A stretch of 64,000 bases of DNA from Nocardia sp. alder85J (lineage in GTDB: Bacteria; Actinomycetota; Actinomycetes; Mycobacteriales; Mycobacteriaceae). The position numbers and the translations under genes were made by a program. Below, one piece after another: positions 41,255 to 49,654 of this stretch. The first letter of the stretch is position 1, and every line of letters begins with the position of its first letter. Under the pieces are notes generated by a model that saw only the letters and a program-made list of their open reading frames with translations, made no database searches and was not told the DNA's origin. Location: assembly GCF_020176955.2 (NCBI RefSeq), contig NZ_JAIUCZ020000012.1, positions 1-64,000 on the forward strand, written 5' to 3'.

Positions 41255-41694
41255 CCGGCGGTCAGCAGCCGGTGTTCGGGCCGAGCCGATTCGCCTGGGC
41301 CGATCTCGACCGGGACAGCGCCCGCAGCCTGTGGACCGATCTCACGACGTGGGTGGACTGGTTCCGCGAGCGATACCAGCCCGGCAGCAAGATCACCCCC
41401 TGCTGGTACCGCCACGGCGCGGTCGTGGAGGAGCTGACCGCGCTCATGGCCGCGCACAAAGCCGTCTACGTGGTGGATCGCGGAGTCCCGGAGCCCTGGA
41501 CGGAAAACCTGACCGCCTGGCACACCCAGTGGATGAGGTCTGCGGTCGACGCGGTCGCGCGCCTGCTGGCCGACTGCACCGACCAGCACTGCGCCCACCG
41601 CCCGCACCCCCCGAAAATCGCCACCGACCTCGGGGGCTTCATCCGCGACGACATCGCACGACGCCCAGCACCCAACCGAGGAAGCACACCGTGA
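41251..41694 (+). CDS. DUF4913-like small protein
   Basis: 147 aa, ATG overlapping the coupling-protein stop. The pattern WVDWFRERYQPGSKITPCWY, RHGAVVEELTALMAAHKA and LTAWHTQWMRSAV agrees with DUF4913, a family common in actinobacterial elements beside transfer genes. The function is not known. A C-x-x-x-x-x-H-C pair (ADCTDQHCAH) could bind metal. It is followed by a 13-codon micro-ORF. Confidence 0.75.
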   Translation: MTGGQQPVFGPSRFAWADLDRDSARSLWTDLTTWVDWFRERYQPGSKITPCWYRHGAVVEELTALMAAHKAVYVVDRGVPEPWTENLTAWHTQWMRSAVDAVARLLADCTDQHCAHRPHPPKIATDLGGFIRDDIARRPAPNRGSTP

Positions 41695-41732
41695 ACACAC
41701 CGCAGCATGACGATTCGACGGCCCGGCCATGA
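41691..41732 (+). CDS. 13-aa micro-ORF linking two genes
   Basis: The GTG at 41691 overlaps the DUF4913 gene stop (GTGA), and its TGA at 41730-41732 overlaps the next start (ATGA). The product would be MNTPQHDDSTARP. Its value may lie in re-initiation of translation rather than in the peptide. Confidence 0.4.
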   Translation: MNTPQHDDSTARP

Positions 41733-44026
41733 CCTCTCCCGCGACCACCGGCCGGACCACCGGCGACGCGGACTCTGCTCCGGCCCGGCGCGCCCCTAAA
41801 GGCCCGTTTCAACTGCTGGCCTATTTCCTGGTCGCGTTGGCACTGCATCGCGCGGCCAAGCAGGTGCGGCTACGCGCCGACGCCCGAAGCCGTATCGCCG
41901 ACGGCGACGACGGGCGGCTGGACCGCTACGCCGCCGACATCGTCGCGGCCCGCACCGAAGCCGAACAACGGCTGCAAGGGCTCACCTTCGCCATGCCCAG
42001 GGAAGACATCGCAGCCGCTCTCACCGACGCGGTCGCATGGTGCGACGACTCCGTCATCGCCAGGCAGGCGCTGGACCGGCTGATCGACCACTACGAGGTC
42101 GACTACGGACTGATTGTCGGCCGCACCGGTCTCACACTCGACGTCGACCCGGACTACGAGGTCGACTACATGCAAGCGGCCATGTCCAACAGCGCGATAT
42201 TTTTCCGGCAGGAAGCCGCGGCACTCCACATCACCGCCGCGCTCACCGCCGCACCCGTCTCGGAGCAGACCCGTGCCGAAGTCACCGGCCTGGTCTCCGA
42301 CTGGGTAGGACCACGAGCGGTCGACGCCAACCTGACCCCCGATGCACTCGACGCCGGCCGCACCCGTCTGCAACACCGGCTCGACGACACCGGGCTGTCC
42401 CCCAGCGACAAAGCGCAACTGCTGTTCGACGTGGACTACCTCACCGGGCGCGCCGGTACGGCCAGCGGAGTCGACCTGCTGTCCACCTCCACGTGGGATC
42501 CGGTCCCGCCCACCCCGCCATCGGTTCCGGCCCCCGTGTACCCGCCGCCGACCACCACACCGGCCGATCCCGGTTTCGAGGCGGCAACCCCACCGCCACC
42601 GAGGGTTCTGTCGCCGATCCCGCCCACTGGCGCGGTGGGCGAGGCCGGTCCCGCACCGGACATGCTCTCCGCCCCCGCCCCCGCCCACGACAACGGTCGC
42701 GCTGCTCCCCGGCCCGACACCGGCGGACGCTTCCCCGCCCGCGGTGACCGCCGTGCGCCACCGGCCTTCCCACCCGCGGCCTCACCCCCACCTGCACCTG
42801 CGCCCGTCCCTGTCCCGCCCCCGCCTGCGCCGGTCACCGGCCCGGCACCGCAGTTGGGGCACTCTGCCACCGGCACGGCGGTCGACGGTGCCAGGTTGCG
42901 CATCGAGGTGCATCGCCTGATCACCGAATACCTGGACAACACCAGATCCGCGCACGGGTACGCCCAGGCGCTGGCTGGTGATCTCAACGCGCCCATCACC
43001 ACCGAGTGGCTCACGCTCGCCGATAACCTGCGTGCCCAACGCCACCAGTTGCTGAGCATCGCCTGGCACGAACCCGCCCTGGCCGACATCGAGCGCATCC
43101 AGATCCAGGCCATCCTGTACGACGCTGACACCGGCAACACCTCCGCACCGCCACTGATCTGGATCGGCGACGACTTCAAACGCGCGGCCGACCGGAACCT
43201 GCTGGCCGAACAAGCCCGAGACCTCCGAACCGCCACCGTCGACAAGGTCAACAAAATACTCGCCGAGGCGGGCGCCTTGCAGAAGCCGCAGCCGGAAACG
43301 AGACTGCCCGAACCGATTCGGCGCACCGTGCGCACGCTGATCGAGGCCGCGACCGCTGACGATGCCGCCACCGAGGGCTACACCCGGTTCACCGCGGCCG
43401 CAGCCGAACTCGGTACGCAACTGTCCGCCGCCGGGGTCGGCGAGGACCTGCGAACCACCATCAGCAACTTCGTCCAATCCGACCAATTCGCCGCCCACGA
43501 TGCGATCCGGCCGTCGCGGGTGTTCAAACGCCTGGCCCATTTGCTCGACGGCACCGGAGTGCTGGCCGATCTCCCGCCACAACCAGCGACCGATCACGGC
43601 CTGATCCGGGGAATTGTCGGCTCGCTGGGTGACACGATCGAGGCGGTCGCCGGCAACGCGCGCAACCTCGACGGACTCCGGCGCCGATACAGCGCGGCAC
43701 TGGACAGCTTGCTCGGGCACCTCGCTACCGCCGGTGTGCCCAAGTCCGTCTGCGACGACGTGGGCGGCACCATCCGCACTCAGGCCGAACTCGCCACCGC
43801 GCACGCCCGCCGCAGCCGAGACCGGTCAACCAAATGGGCCGAGCGCTCCGCCACCCACTCGCCACCGGCCGCCGGCCCGGCGAACTCCGGGCACCACGTG
43901 ACCAGCGACCGCCGCGACACCCACCACACCCCGGCCCGCCCCATGGCGCCAGAGCAACGCCGCCAGCAGTACTGGCGCGCCCAGACGCGCCACCGCGTCG
44001 ATGCGGCCCCCACCGCACGCCGATAG
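41729..44026 (+). CDS. Large unknown element protein with proline-rich hinge
   Basis: 765 aa. An N-terminal hydrophobic helix (FQLLAYFLVALALHRAAKQV) may anchor it. A helical domain of about 200 residues follows, then a ~130-residue Pro/Ala hinge (PAPAPVPVPPPPAPVTGPAP). A second helical domain of about 280 residues (LRIEVHRLITEYLDNTRSAH, ATVDKVNKILAEAGALQ) and a basic tail ending HRVDAAPTARR complete it. I recognise no family. Its position between the coupling protein and primase genes suggests DNA processing or a channel-associated role. No relaxase HUH triad is evident. Confidence 0.75.
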   Translation: MTSPATTGRTTGDADSAPARRAPKGPFQLLAYFLVALALHRAAKQVRLRADARSRIADGDDGRLDRYAADIVAARTEAEQRLQGLTFAMPREDIAAALTDAVAWCDDSVIARQALDRLIDHYEVDYGLIVGRTGLTLDVDPDYEVDYMQAAMSNSAIFFRQEAAALHITAALTAAPVSEQTRAEVTGLVSDWVGPRAVDANLTPDALDAGRTRLQHRLDDTGLSPSDKAQLLFDVDYLTGRAGTASGVDLLSTSTWDPVPPTPPSVPAPVYPPPTTTPADPGFEAATPPPPRVLSPIPPTGAVGEAGPAPDMLSAPAPAHDNGRAAPRPDTGGRFPARGDRRAPPAFPPAASPPPAPAPVPVPPPPAPVTGPAPQLGHSATGTAVDGARLRIEVHRLITEYLDNTRSAHGYAQALAGDLNAPITTEWLTLADNLRAQRHQLLSIAWHEPALADIERIQIQAILYDADTGNTSAPPLIWIGDDFKRAADRNLLAEQARDLRTATVDKVNKILAEAGALQKPQPETRLPEPIRRTVRTLIEAATADDAATEGYTRFTAAAAELGTQLSAAGVGEDLRTTISNFVQSDQFAAHDAIRPSRVFKRLAHLLDGTGVLADLPPQPATDHGLIRGIVGSLGDTIEAVAGNARNLDGLRRRYSAALDSLLGHLATAGVPKSVCDDVGGTIRTQAELATAHARRSRDRSTKWAERSATHSPPAAGPANSGHHVTSDRRDTHHTPARPMAPEQRRQQYWRAQTRHRVDAAPTARR

Positions 44027-44053
44027 CCGAGTCGTCGAAGAAAGGACACTGCC

Positions 44054-44116
44054 ATGGCCCTGCGCCCCCGCGAACTTCCTCCCGATCAGCTGCTTCCGCC
44101 CAGCAGACCGCTATGA
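44054..44116 (+). CDS. 20-aa micro-ORF
   Basis: The ATG at 44054 follows AAAGGA eight bases upstream. The product is MALRPRELPPDQLLPPSRPL. Its stop overlaps the next ATG (ATGA). A proper ribosome-binding site and the coupling chain support translation. No function recognised. Confidence 0.5.
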   Translation: MALRPRELPPDQLLPPSRPL

Positions 44117-44214
44117 CCGCCACCGCCGATGCCCGCCAGGGCAGCCCGCCCGACCGATCCCGCACCCTCAGATGCGGGGGCGGCCCGAATCCCACTGCAC
44201 ACCAGGGGGACTAG
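44113..44214 (+). CDS. 33-aa small ORF
   Basis: The ATG at 44113 overlaps the preceding micro-ORF stop, and its TAG abuts the next gene's GTG at 44215. The product begins MTATADARQGSPPDRSRTLR and contains a CGGG segment. No family is recognisable. It could act only to pass ribosomes to the next gene. Confidence 0.42.
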   Translation: MTATADARQGSPPDRSRTLRCGGGPNPTAHQGD

Positions 44215-46392
44215 GTGCCGGTACTGCTAGCTCACGGACTACCCGCCCCGCGATTCCAGGCCCGGCTCGAACCCCTGAACCGCGCCGCCCTCGCCGGTAA
44301 CGCACCCGCTGTCGAATGGCTGCCTTACGAGCAGTTGGCAGCAGTATGGATGCTCTACCGCTCCCAGCCCCTCGAACCGGACGGCTTCTACCGCGCGAGC
44401 GTGACCGAACTGACCAGCGAGCACCAGCCGATCAGAAACCTCCACCTCATCGAGGGCACCCCGGCACAGATCACCGCGCGGTTCTCCGCCGTCGCCGTGG
44501 ACCCGACGCGCACCGCTGAAGTGGTCGCCCCCGGCATCCTCGAACTCGACGATCGGACCGCGCGGGAGATCCGCGTTCTCGAGTGCCTCGATGCCTACGA
44601 ATCCGCCATCATCGACCTACCGGCGCTGTCGCCGTCACGAAATCAGTGGCGGCAGCACTGGCGCACCGAATTCGATCATGCCGTCGCGCCCGGCTTCAAC
44701 GGGCTGGGACTCGGGTGGGCCAGGGCTCGCCTCAGCGCCGCGGACATGACGCTGTGGGCACACCCGGACGGCCCGTTCAGAGCAGTCCTGGAACGTCCGA
44801 GACCAGCCTCCGCGGTCACCGAACCGTATCTCACCCAGCGATTCGCGACAGCCCGGCACGCCCGGGAATGGCTGCGCGTCGTCGCCACCGCCCACGGGCT
44901 CGGCGTGGATCCCACCGCCCAGCTGCAAGCCACCGTCACCGAGATACGTGCGGGCGGGCCGGAAGTCGTGCGGCATGTGCTCACCGACAGGCCCTGGGCC
45001 ATCGCCAGAGCCCTCCACCTCGAAACCGGCGACTTCGACGGCACCTACGTCACCGGTGTCCCGTCCGTCGACATCGGCACGCTGTCCACACTGGTCGACA
45101 GCTATCGCGACCTGACCGGCCGGCTCGTCAACGCGGAGGTCTACACCGATACCCCAGCGCCCGGGGCCGGGGCCGGATCGGTGGGGCACCGCGACAACGT
45201 TCGCCGCGACAACGTCCGCCGCGAAATCGAGGCGATGCTCGGCGAGCCTCACCTGCGAACCCGCTCCGGCGCCGTCCACGCCCAGCTCGCCCTCGCCGAT
45301 CGCCGGGTGCTTCCCCGGCCGTCCCCGGTCCGCTGGGCCACCGGGACACCGTCCTCGGGATTCTTGCACGCGGACATCCAGCTGGCCTGCGATCAATATC
45401 AACGCCTGTCGCGCGAACTACCCGAGGTCGAATCGCCGCTGCGACCGATGTTCAAGGAGCAGATCACCCAGATAGAACTGCGGCTGGAACAGTTGCTCGA
45501 GCATACGGCCACCTTCGAGCATCGCGGGCAGATCCATGCGCGCTTGAATGAGATCGTCAACGACCCCTCCGCACAGTACGAGCCCTTGTTCGTCGCGCCG
45601 TATCCGGCGGAGATCCGCCGGCGAGCCGACGAGCTGGCAGCGCTGCCACCACCGGCGCCCGGCGGACTGCGCGGTCGTGACGTCGACGACGCGCTGCGGC
45701 TATATCAGCTGACCCTGGCCACCGCCACGAACGAGACCATTCCCAGTGTGCGCCGCGGCATGATGAACACCCTCAGCGACCAGAAACTCCACTTGCGAGA
45801 CCGCATCACCGGGCATCCGCTGCTGCGCCTCCCGGAAAAACGGGCAGCGCTGGAGGCCCTGGCCACCCTCGACGTCGATCCCCTGGCCCCGCTTCCGAGT
45901 CACCGAGTCGAATCACTTCCCCCTCCGCTCGAGAACCTGGATTCGCCCGCTTCCCTGGGCCGCATCTTGTTCGGAACCGCGAACCTCCGCTTCACCGATC
46001 CCGACCTCACCACCCGTGAGCTGACCATCGGACGCGATTCGGACCGCTGGAACTTGAACGTCTACAACCGATACCCCGGGCACCCGAGATGGTTCCAGCT
46101 GGAATCGGCCACCGACTACCATGATCTCGGCGACCTCGTGCAGGCACTTACCTACGGCACGGACTATCAGCACCTCGATCGGATACAGCAGATCCCGAAA
46201 GTGCAGATCCCGGATGCCGTGGCCGCCACGCTGAAACAGCTGCGCACGCGCACCACCGCGAGCCCCGCGCCCGGGACCGACCCGCCTCACCTCACCCACG
46301 GGTCTTCGAAGCCGATGAGCCCCGAAAACCGTCGCGCCCATCTCCCGCCGCGACCGGGACTCAACGGAAACGGCAGACGCCTGGGCAAATAG
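44215..46392 (+). CDS. Large unknown element protein upstream of the primase
   Basis: 725 aa from the GTG at 44215 (AGGGGGACTAG just upstream). No membrane segment and no family I recognise. Features are a Trp-rich middle (LSPSRNQWRQHWRTEFDHAV, SAADMTLWAHPDGPFRAVLE), a directly repeated RDNVRRDNVRREIEAML, a long helical region with LRPMFKEQITQIELRLEQLL, and a C-terminal strand region NLNVYNRYPGHPRWFQLES. It lies between transfer and replication genes, 41 bp before the primase, so a DNA-processing role is plausible but unproven. Confidence 0.78.
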   Translation: MPVLLAHGLPAPRFQARLEPLNRAALAGNAPAVEWLPYEQLAAVWMLYRSQPLEPDGFYRASVTELTSEHQPIRNLHLIEGTPAQITARFSAVAVDPTRTAEVVAPGILELDDRTAREIRVLECLDAYESAIIDLPALSPSRNQWRQHWRTEFDHAVAPGFNGLGLGWARARLSAADMTLWAHPDGPFRAVLERPRPASAVTEPYLTQRFATARHAREWLRVVATAHGLGVDPTAQLQATVTEIRAGGPEVVRHVLTDRPWAIARALHLETGDFDGTYVTGVPSVDIGTLSTLVDSYRDLTGRLVNAEVYTDTPAPGAGAGSVGHRDNVRRDNVRREIEAMLGEPHLRTRSGAVHAQLALADRRVLPRPSPVRWATGTPSSGFLHADIQLACDQYQRLSRELPEVESPLRPMFKEQITQIELRLEQLLEHTATFEHRGQIHARLNEIVNDPSAQYEPLFVAPYPAEIRRRADELAALPPPAPGGLRGRDVDDALRLYQLTLATATNETIPSVRRGMMNTLSDQKLHLRDRITGHPLLRLPEKRAALEALATLDVDPLAPLPSHRVESLPPPLENLDSPASLGRILFGTANLRFTDPDLTTRELTIGRDSDRWNLNVYNRYPGHPRWFQLESATDYHDLGDLVQALTYGTDYQHLDRIQQIPKVQIPDAVAATLKQLRTRTTASPAPGTDPPHLTHGSSKPMSPENRRAHLPPRPGLNGNGRRLGK

Positions 46393-46433
46393 GCAGCACA
46401 GCCGGGGAGACCTCCACTAGGCAGGCAGGAGAA

Positions 46434-48236
46434 ATGAATCAGCCGAAGCGAATTCCGGACCAGGAGATCGCGACAGTCCGTGAACTGGCGCGACTCGAGG
46501 AGATCGTCGGCAGCTATCTGACGCTGCGACCGGCCGGCGCCGACTCCTTGAAGGGGTTGTGCCCGTTCCACGACGAGAAGACTCCGTCGTTCCACGTCCG
46601 CCCTAGCCGGGGTCTGTTCCACTGCTTCGGTTGCGGCGAAAGCGGTGACGTGTTCGCGTTCCTGCAACGGCACGAACAGATCGGGTTCCGCGAGGCCGTC
46701 GAACTGGTGGCCGACCGGGTCGGTCACCGGCTGCGCTACGAAGGCGGCGGTCCGTCCGCCGCCGCCGCACGCAACACCCGGGCCCGCCTGCTGGCCGCCA
46801 ACACTGCCGCTGCCCAGTTCTACCAGCGGCAACTGGCGACTGACGACGCCGCCACCGCACGCCAATACCTCGCCGAACGCAACTTCGACAGCACCCTCGC
46901 CGAGACCTTCGGCTGCGGATTCGCCCCCACCGGCTGGGACACCCTCACCAAACACCTTCTACAACAAGGGTTTACCGGTCAAGAGCTGGAAGCGGCCGGT
47001 CTGTCCCGTCCGGGACGGCGCGGCGGAATGCTCGACCGTTTCCGCGGCCGGCTGGTCTGGCCGATCCGCAGCCGGGCCGACGAAGTGCTCGGCTTCGGTG
47101 CCCGCCGGTTGTTCGCCGACGACCCCATCACCGCGAAATACCTCAACACCCCGGAAACGTTGCTGTACAAGAAGTCTCACGTGCTGTTCGGTCTCGACCA
47201 CGCCAAACGGAGGATCGCCGCCACCCACCAGGTCGTCGTCGTGGAGGGCTACACCGATGTGATGGCCATGCACGCGGCAGGAATCACCACCGCCGTCGCG
47301 TCCTGCGGCACCGCGTTCGGCGAACACCACCTCGGGGTGCTGCGCCGCATGCTGCTCGACGACTCCGCCTGGCGCGCCGAGATCATCTACGCGTTCGATG
47401 GAGACGCGGCCGGAATCGCCGCTGCCGGAAAAGCATTCGGGCACGCGGTAGCGATGCCGGGAAGATCGTCGGTCGCGATCGCCTCGAACGACCGCGACCC
47501 CTGCGACCTTCGGCGGTACGAAGGAGACACCGCCCTGCACGAACTGATCGGCGCCCGGCAACCGCTCATCGAATTCGTGTTGCGCAGTGCCGTCGGGGAG
47601 TTCGATCTTTCCGAGGTTACCGGCCGGGTCGCTGCGACCGGTCGGGCACGGGCTCTGCTCGACCGGATCCAGGATCCGGTCGCGCGCGGCGAATACGGGC
47701 GGCAAGTCGCCCGGTGGTGCGGTGTCGAGCCCAACGCAGTCCTGGGTGGCGGGCCAGTCGAGACGAATCAGCGATCCCGGCCGGACGCCGACACCGCGAA
47801 CGTCCCCGACGGACAGCAACTCGAACGGAAAGCGCTGCACGCAGCGCTGCATCACGCGTCGCTGGCTGCCGCCAATGGATTCGATGCCGTGCCCGCGGAG
47901 GCATTCCACCATCCCGAGCATCGGCGCCTGCGTGAGGCGATCGCCGACAGCGGCGGTGCCACCGCCGCAGCGCAAGACCCCTCCGGCTGGGTCACACGCC
48001 TGATCGCCCGCCTCGCCGGCGACACCCGCCTCGTCGGTGAACTGATCGTCACACCCTTCCCCGTCGCGAAGTCCGACGCGAGCGCGTACATCGCCGCCGT
48101 CATCTCCGGCCTGTCCTCCACCGGTCGCAGCGACTCGGCCCCGTCTCCCGCCGGAGCACCCATGGCCGAACGGAGCCGACCTCGGCGCCCGATATCGAAC
48201 CCCGGCTCGTCCACCGCCCACCGGCCCCGGCGCTAG
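46434..48236 (+). CDS. DnaG-type primase
   Basis: 600 aa. The N-terminal zinc-binding domain has the CHC2-type ligands CPFHDEKTP and FHCFGCGESGD. The RNA-polymerase/Toprim region shows RLVWPIRSRADEVLGFGARR, KYLNTPETLLYKKSHVLFGL, the acidic VVVVEGYTDVMAMH and the metal-binding AFDGDAAG. This is the standard bacterial DnaG order. The C-terminal ~200 residues are divergent and end in a basic Ser/Pro tail instead of a clear DnaB-binding domain. It probably primes the complementary strand of transferred element DNA or supports plasmid-like replication. The ATG at 46434 follows AGGAG. Confidence 0.92.
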   Translation: MNQPKRIPDQEIATVRELARLEEIVGSYLTLRPAGADSLKGLCPFHDEKTPSFHVRPSRGLFHCFGCGESGDVFAFLQRHEQIGFREAVELVADRVGHRLRYEGGGPSAAAARNTRARLLAANTAAAQFYQRQLATDDAATARQYLAERNFDSTLAETFGCGFAPTGWDTLTKHLLQQGFTGQELEAAGLSRPGRRGGMLDRFRGRLVWPIRSRADEVLGFGARRLFADDPITAKYLNTPETLLYKKSHVLFGLDHAKRRIAATHQVVVVEGYTDVMAMHAAGITTAVASCGTAFGEHHLGVLRRMLLDDSAWRAEIIYAFDGDAAGIAAAGKAFGHAVAMPGRSSVAIASNDRDPCDLRRYEGDTALHELIGARQPLIEFVLRSAVGEFDLSEVTGRVAATGRARALLDRIQDPVARGEYGRQVARWCGVEPNAVLGGGPVETNQRSRPDADTANVPDGQQLERKALHAALHHASLAAANGFDAVPAEAFHHPEHRRLREAIADSGGATAAAQDPSGWVTRLIARLAGDTRLVGELIVTPFPVAKSDASAYIAAVISGLSSTGRSDSAPSPAGAPMAERSRPRRPISNPGSSTAHRPRR

Positions 48237-48239
48237 ACC

Positions 48240-48275
48240 GGACCCGACCCCGACCCGAGTACGGGCACCGGGTCC
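48240..48275. terminator. Bidirectional terminator-like hairpin
   Basis: GGACCCG (48240-48246) pairs with CGGGTCC (48269-48275), with an inner stem CCCG/CGGG around AGTA. It lies between the converging primase and acetyltransferase genes. Confidence 0.55.
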
Positions 48276-48306
48276 AGGGCCTCATCCGCTCTCCGCGCCC
48301 TCGTCC

Positions 48307-48783
48307 TCACCGAAGCACCTCGGGCTCGAACGGTGCAGGCGATGTGACCTCGAGTGGTGCGGCGAGGTGGATCGCGCTGTTCTGCACGCTGGTGAATCCG
48401 TGGGCCGCGAAGAAGCGCCGACGGTTGATGCGGTGAGCAGGCTCGGTATCCAAACTGACCGTCAGCCGAGAAGCGCCCGCCTCCGCGGCCCGGGTGGAAA
48501 ACACGGTGAGCAAGGCCGAGCCGACACCTCGCCCGGGATTCAGCGTACCGACGATCGAGACGTGACCAGTCGCGGGCATCCCAGCGAGGAAACCGACGAA
48601 GCTGCCGTCGTGCTGGCAGGCGACGAGCCTGATCCACGCATCCTCGGCGTGCCGATCCAGCCAGCGCGCGGCCCGAAAACGGCTGTCCCGCAGCCGATGC
48701 TTATCCAACGCTGCGAGCAAGCGCTCATAGTCGGTGGAGGCCTCCGCGCCGATCGTACGAGCGTCGAGGACATCGACGGTCAC
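48307..48783 (-). CDS. GNAT-family N-acetyltransferase
   Basis: 158 aa from the GTG at 48783. The acetyl-CoA-binding motif A is visible as GTLNPGRGVGSALLTVFSTR, preceded by the strand SFVGFLAGMPATGHVSIVG. The C-terminal INRRRFFAAHGFTSV is the usual GNAT ending. The substrate is unknown. The longer frame to 48843 would overlap the upstream gene, so 48783 is preferred. It is the last of a row of small minus-strand genes after the giant gene. Cargo or a modifier of element proteins are both possible. Confidence 0.83.
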   Translation of the reverse strand: MTVDVLDARTIGAEASTDYERLLAALDKHRLRDSRFRAARWLDRHAEDAWIRLVACQHDGSFVGFLAGMPATGHVSIVGTLNPGRGVGSALLTVFSTRAAEAGASRLTVSLDTEPAHRINRRRFFAAHGFTSVQNSAIHLAAPLEVTSPAPFEPEVLR

Positions 48784-48806
48784 CTCAGCAGGGTATTCCC
48801 CGAAGC

Positions 48807-49130
48807 TCAACCGTCTCGCGGTCGGATGGCCGCGGCCGGGCACAGCTGGGTGACGCGCAGCCGGCCGCGCCCGTTGCCGGTGCGGAGGACCACTTCGACC
48901 AAACCGAACCAGGTCCCCTCGCTCGCACGTACCCAGGCTCGGAGCAGGCCCGGCGTCGTGCCCATGAGGTCGATCCCACCGGCCTTGATCCGCATCGCAA
49001 TCTTGTTCTGTCCGAACCCCTTCGGTGCGGGTGTCGGCAGCGCGGTCGGCAGGTGGACGGCAACCGGCAAGGGCGGATCGATGACCCGCCGCAGCGGTGG
49101 GTCGAAGCTATCCGGCCATTCCTCGAACAT
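48807..49130 (-). CDS. Small unknown protein
   Basis: 107 aa from the ATG at 49130, no obvious ribosome-binding site. A Pro-rich N-terminal third is followed by a strand-rich part (KIAMRIKAGGIDLMGTTPGL, WFGLVEVVLRTGNGRGRLRV) ending in TQLCPAAAIRPRDG. No family is recognised. It lies 23 bp upstream of the acetyltransferase start on the same strand, so the two are probably co-transcribed. Confidence 0.6.
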   Translation of the reverse strand: MFEEWPDSFDPPLRRVIDPPLPVAVHLPTALPTPAPKGFGQNKIAMRIKAGGIDLMGTTPGLLRAWVRASEGTWFGLVEVVLRTGNGRGRLRVTQLCPAAAIRPRDG

Positions 49131-49197
49131 ATGTTTCGGATACTAGACGGTCTGTATGGCTGAGGGTGTCGTTCGGTCACGGGGGTCGCTGCTGCTC

Positions 49198-49485
49198 TTA
49201 CGGCCTGGCCAGGCGCAGTCCGGGCAGCCGGAAAATCTGGAATGCCAGCCAGGATCGCCAGAACCCGTCGCGGTGGGCGTAGACGAGGTGGCCGACCAGC
49301 CAGGCTGCGAGACCGATGACCAGCCACATCAGCGAGTAAGCGGAGCCCTGGCCGAGGTGGAGCAGCAAGCCACCCATCGAATCGATGATCAAGAGGACGC
49401 CGCCCCAGCGGGACAGCCACGGGAAGATCGCGCCCAGCGCGACCAGCGCCAGTGCCGCTCCCACTAGAATCGTAGTCAATATCAT
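49198..49485 (-). CDS. Small polytopic membrane protein
   Basis: 95 aa from the ATG at 49485, with the ribosome-binding site GGGGAG six bases upstream. Three hydrophobic helices are visible (ILTTILVGAALALVALGAIF, GGVLLIIDSMGGLLLHLG, SLMWLVIGLAAWLVGHLVYA), followed by a short basic tail. No family is recognised. It lies 170 bp downstream of the giant gene. Membrane proteins of this kind can be entry-exclusion factors in conjugative elements; here that is only a possibility. Confidence 0.7.
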   Translation of the reverse strand: MILTTILVGAALALVALGAIFPWLSRWGGVLLIIDSMGGLLLHLGQGSAYSLMWLVIGLAAWLVGHLVYAHRDGFWRSWLAFQIFRLPGLRLARP

Positions 49486-49654
49486 CGAAACTCCCCGGAT
49501 TCGATATTGTGAGTTGCCGCGAATTGTCGGCTGCTCGTAGGCCGCCGAAAACTGAATACATAGATACTTCAAGGTGCGCGTGCAGACTACATCCCGAGTC
49601 GTCGGTTCGCAATCGTGATTCTGCCCGAATCCTGCGTGTGACGGTTCGCCCTGG

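Noticed and set aside
43834..44112. Longer N-terminal extension of the 33-aa small ORF
   Set aside because: It runs out of frame through the end of the 41729-44026 gene and has no ribosome-binding site at its start.
48784..48843. Upstream GTG start for the acetyltransferase
   Set aside because: It would overlap the 48807-49130 gene and adds residues outside the GNAT fold.
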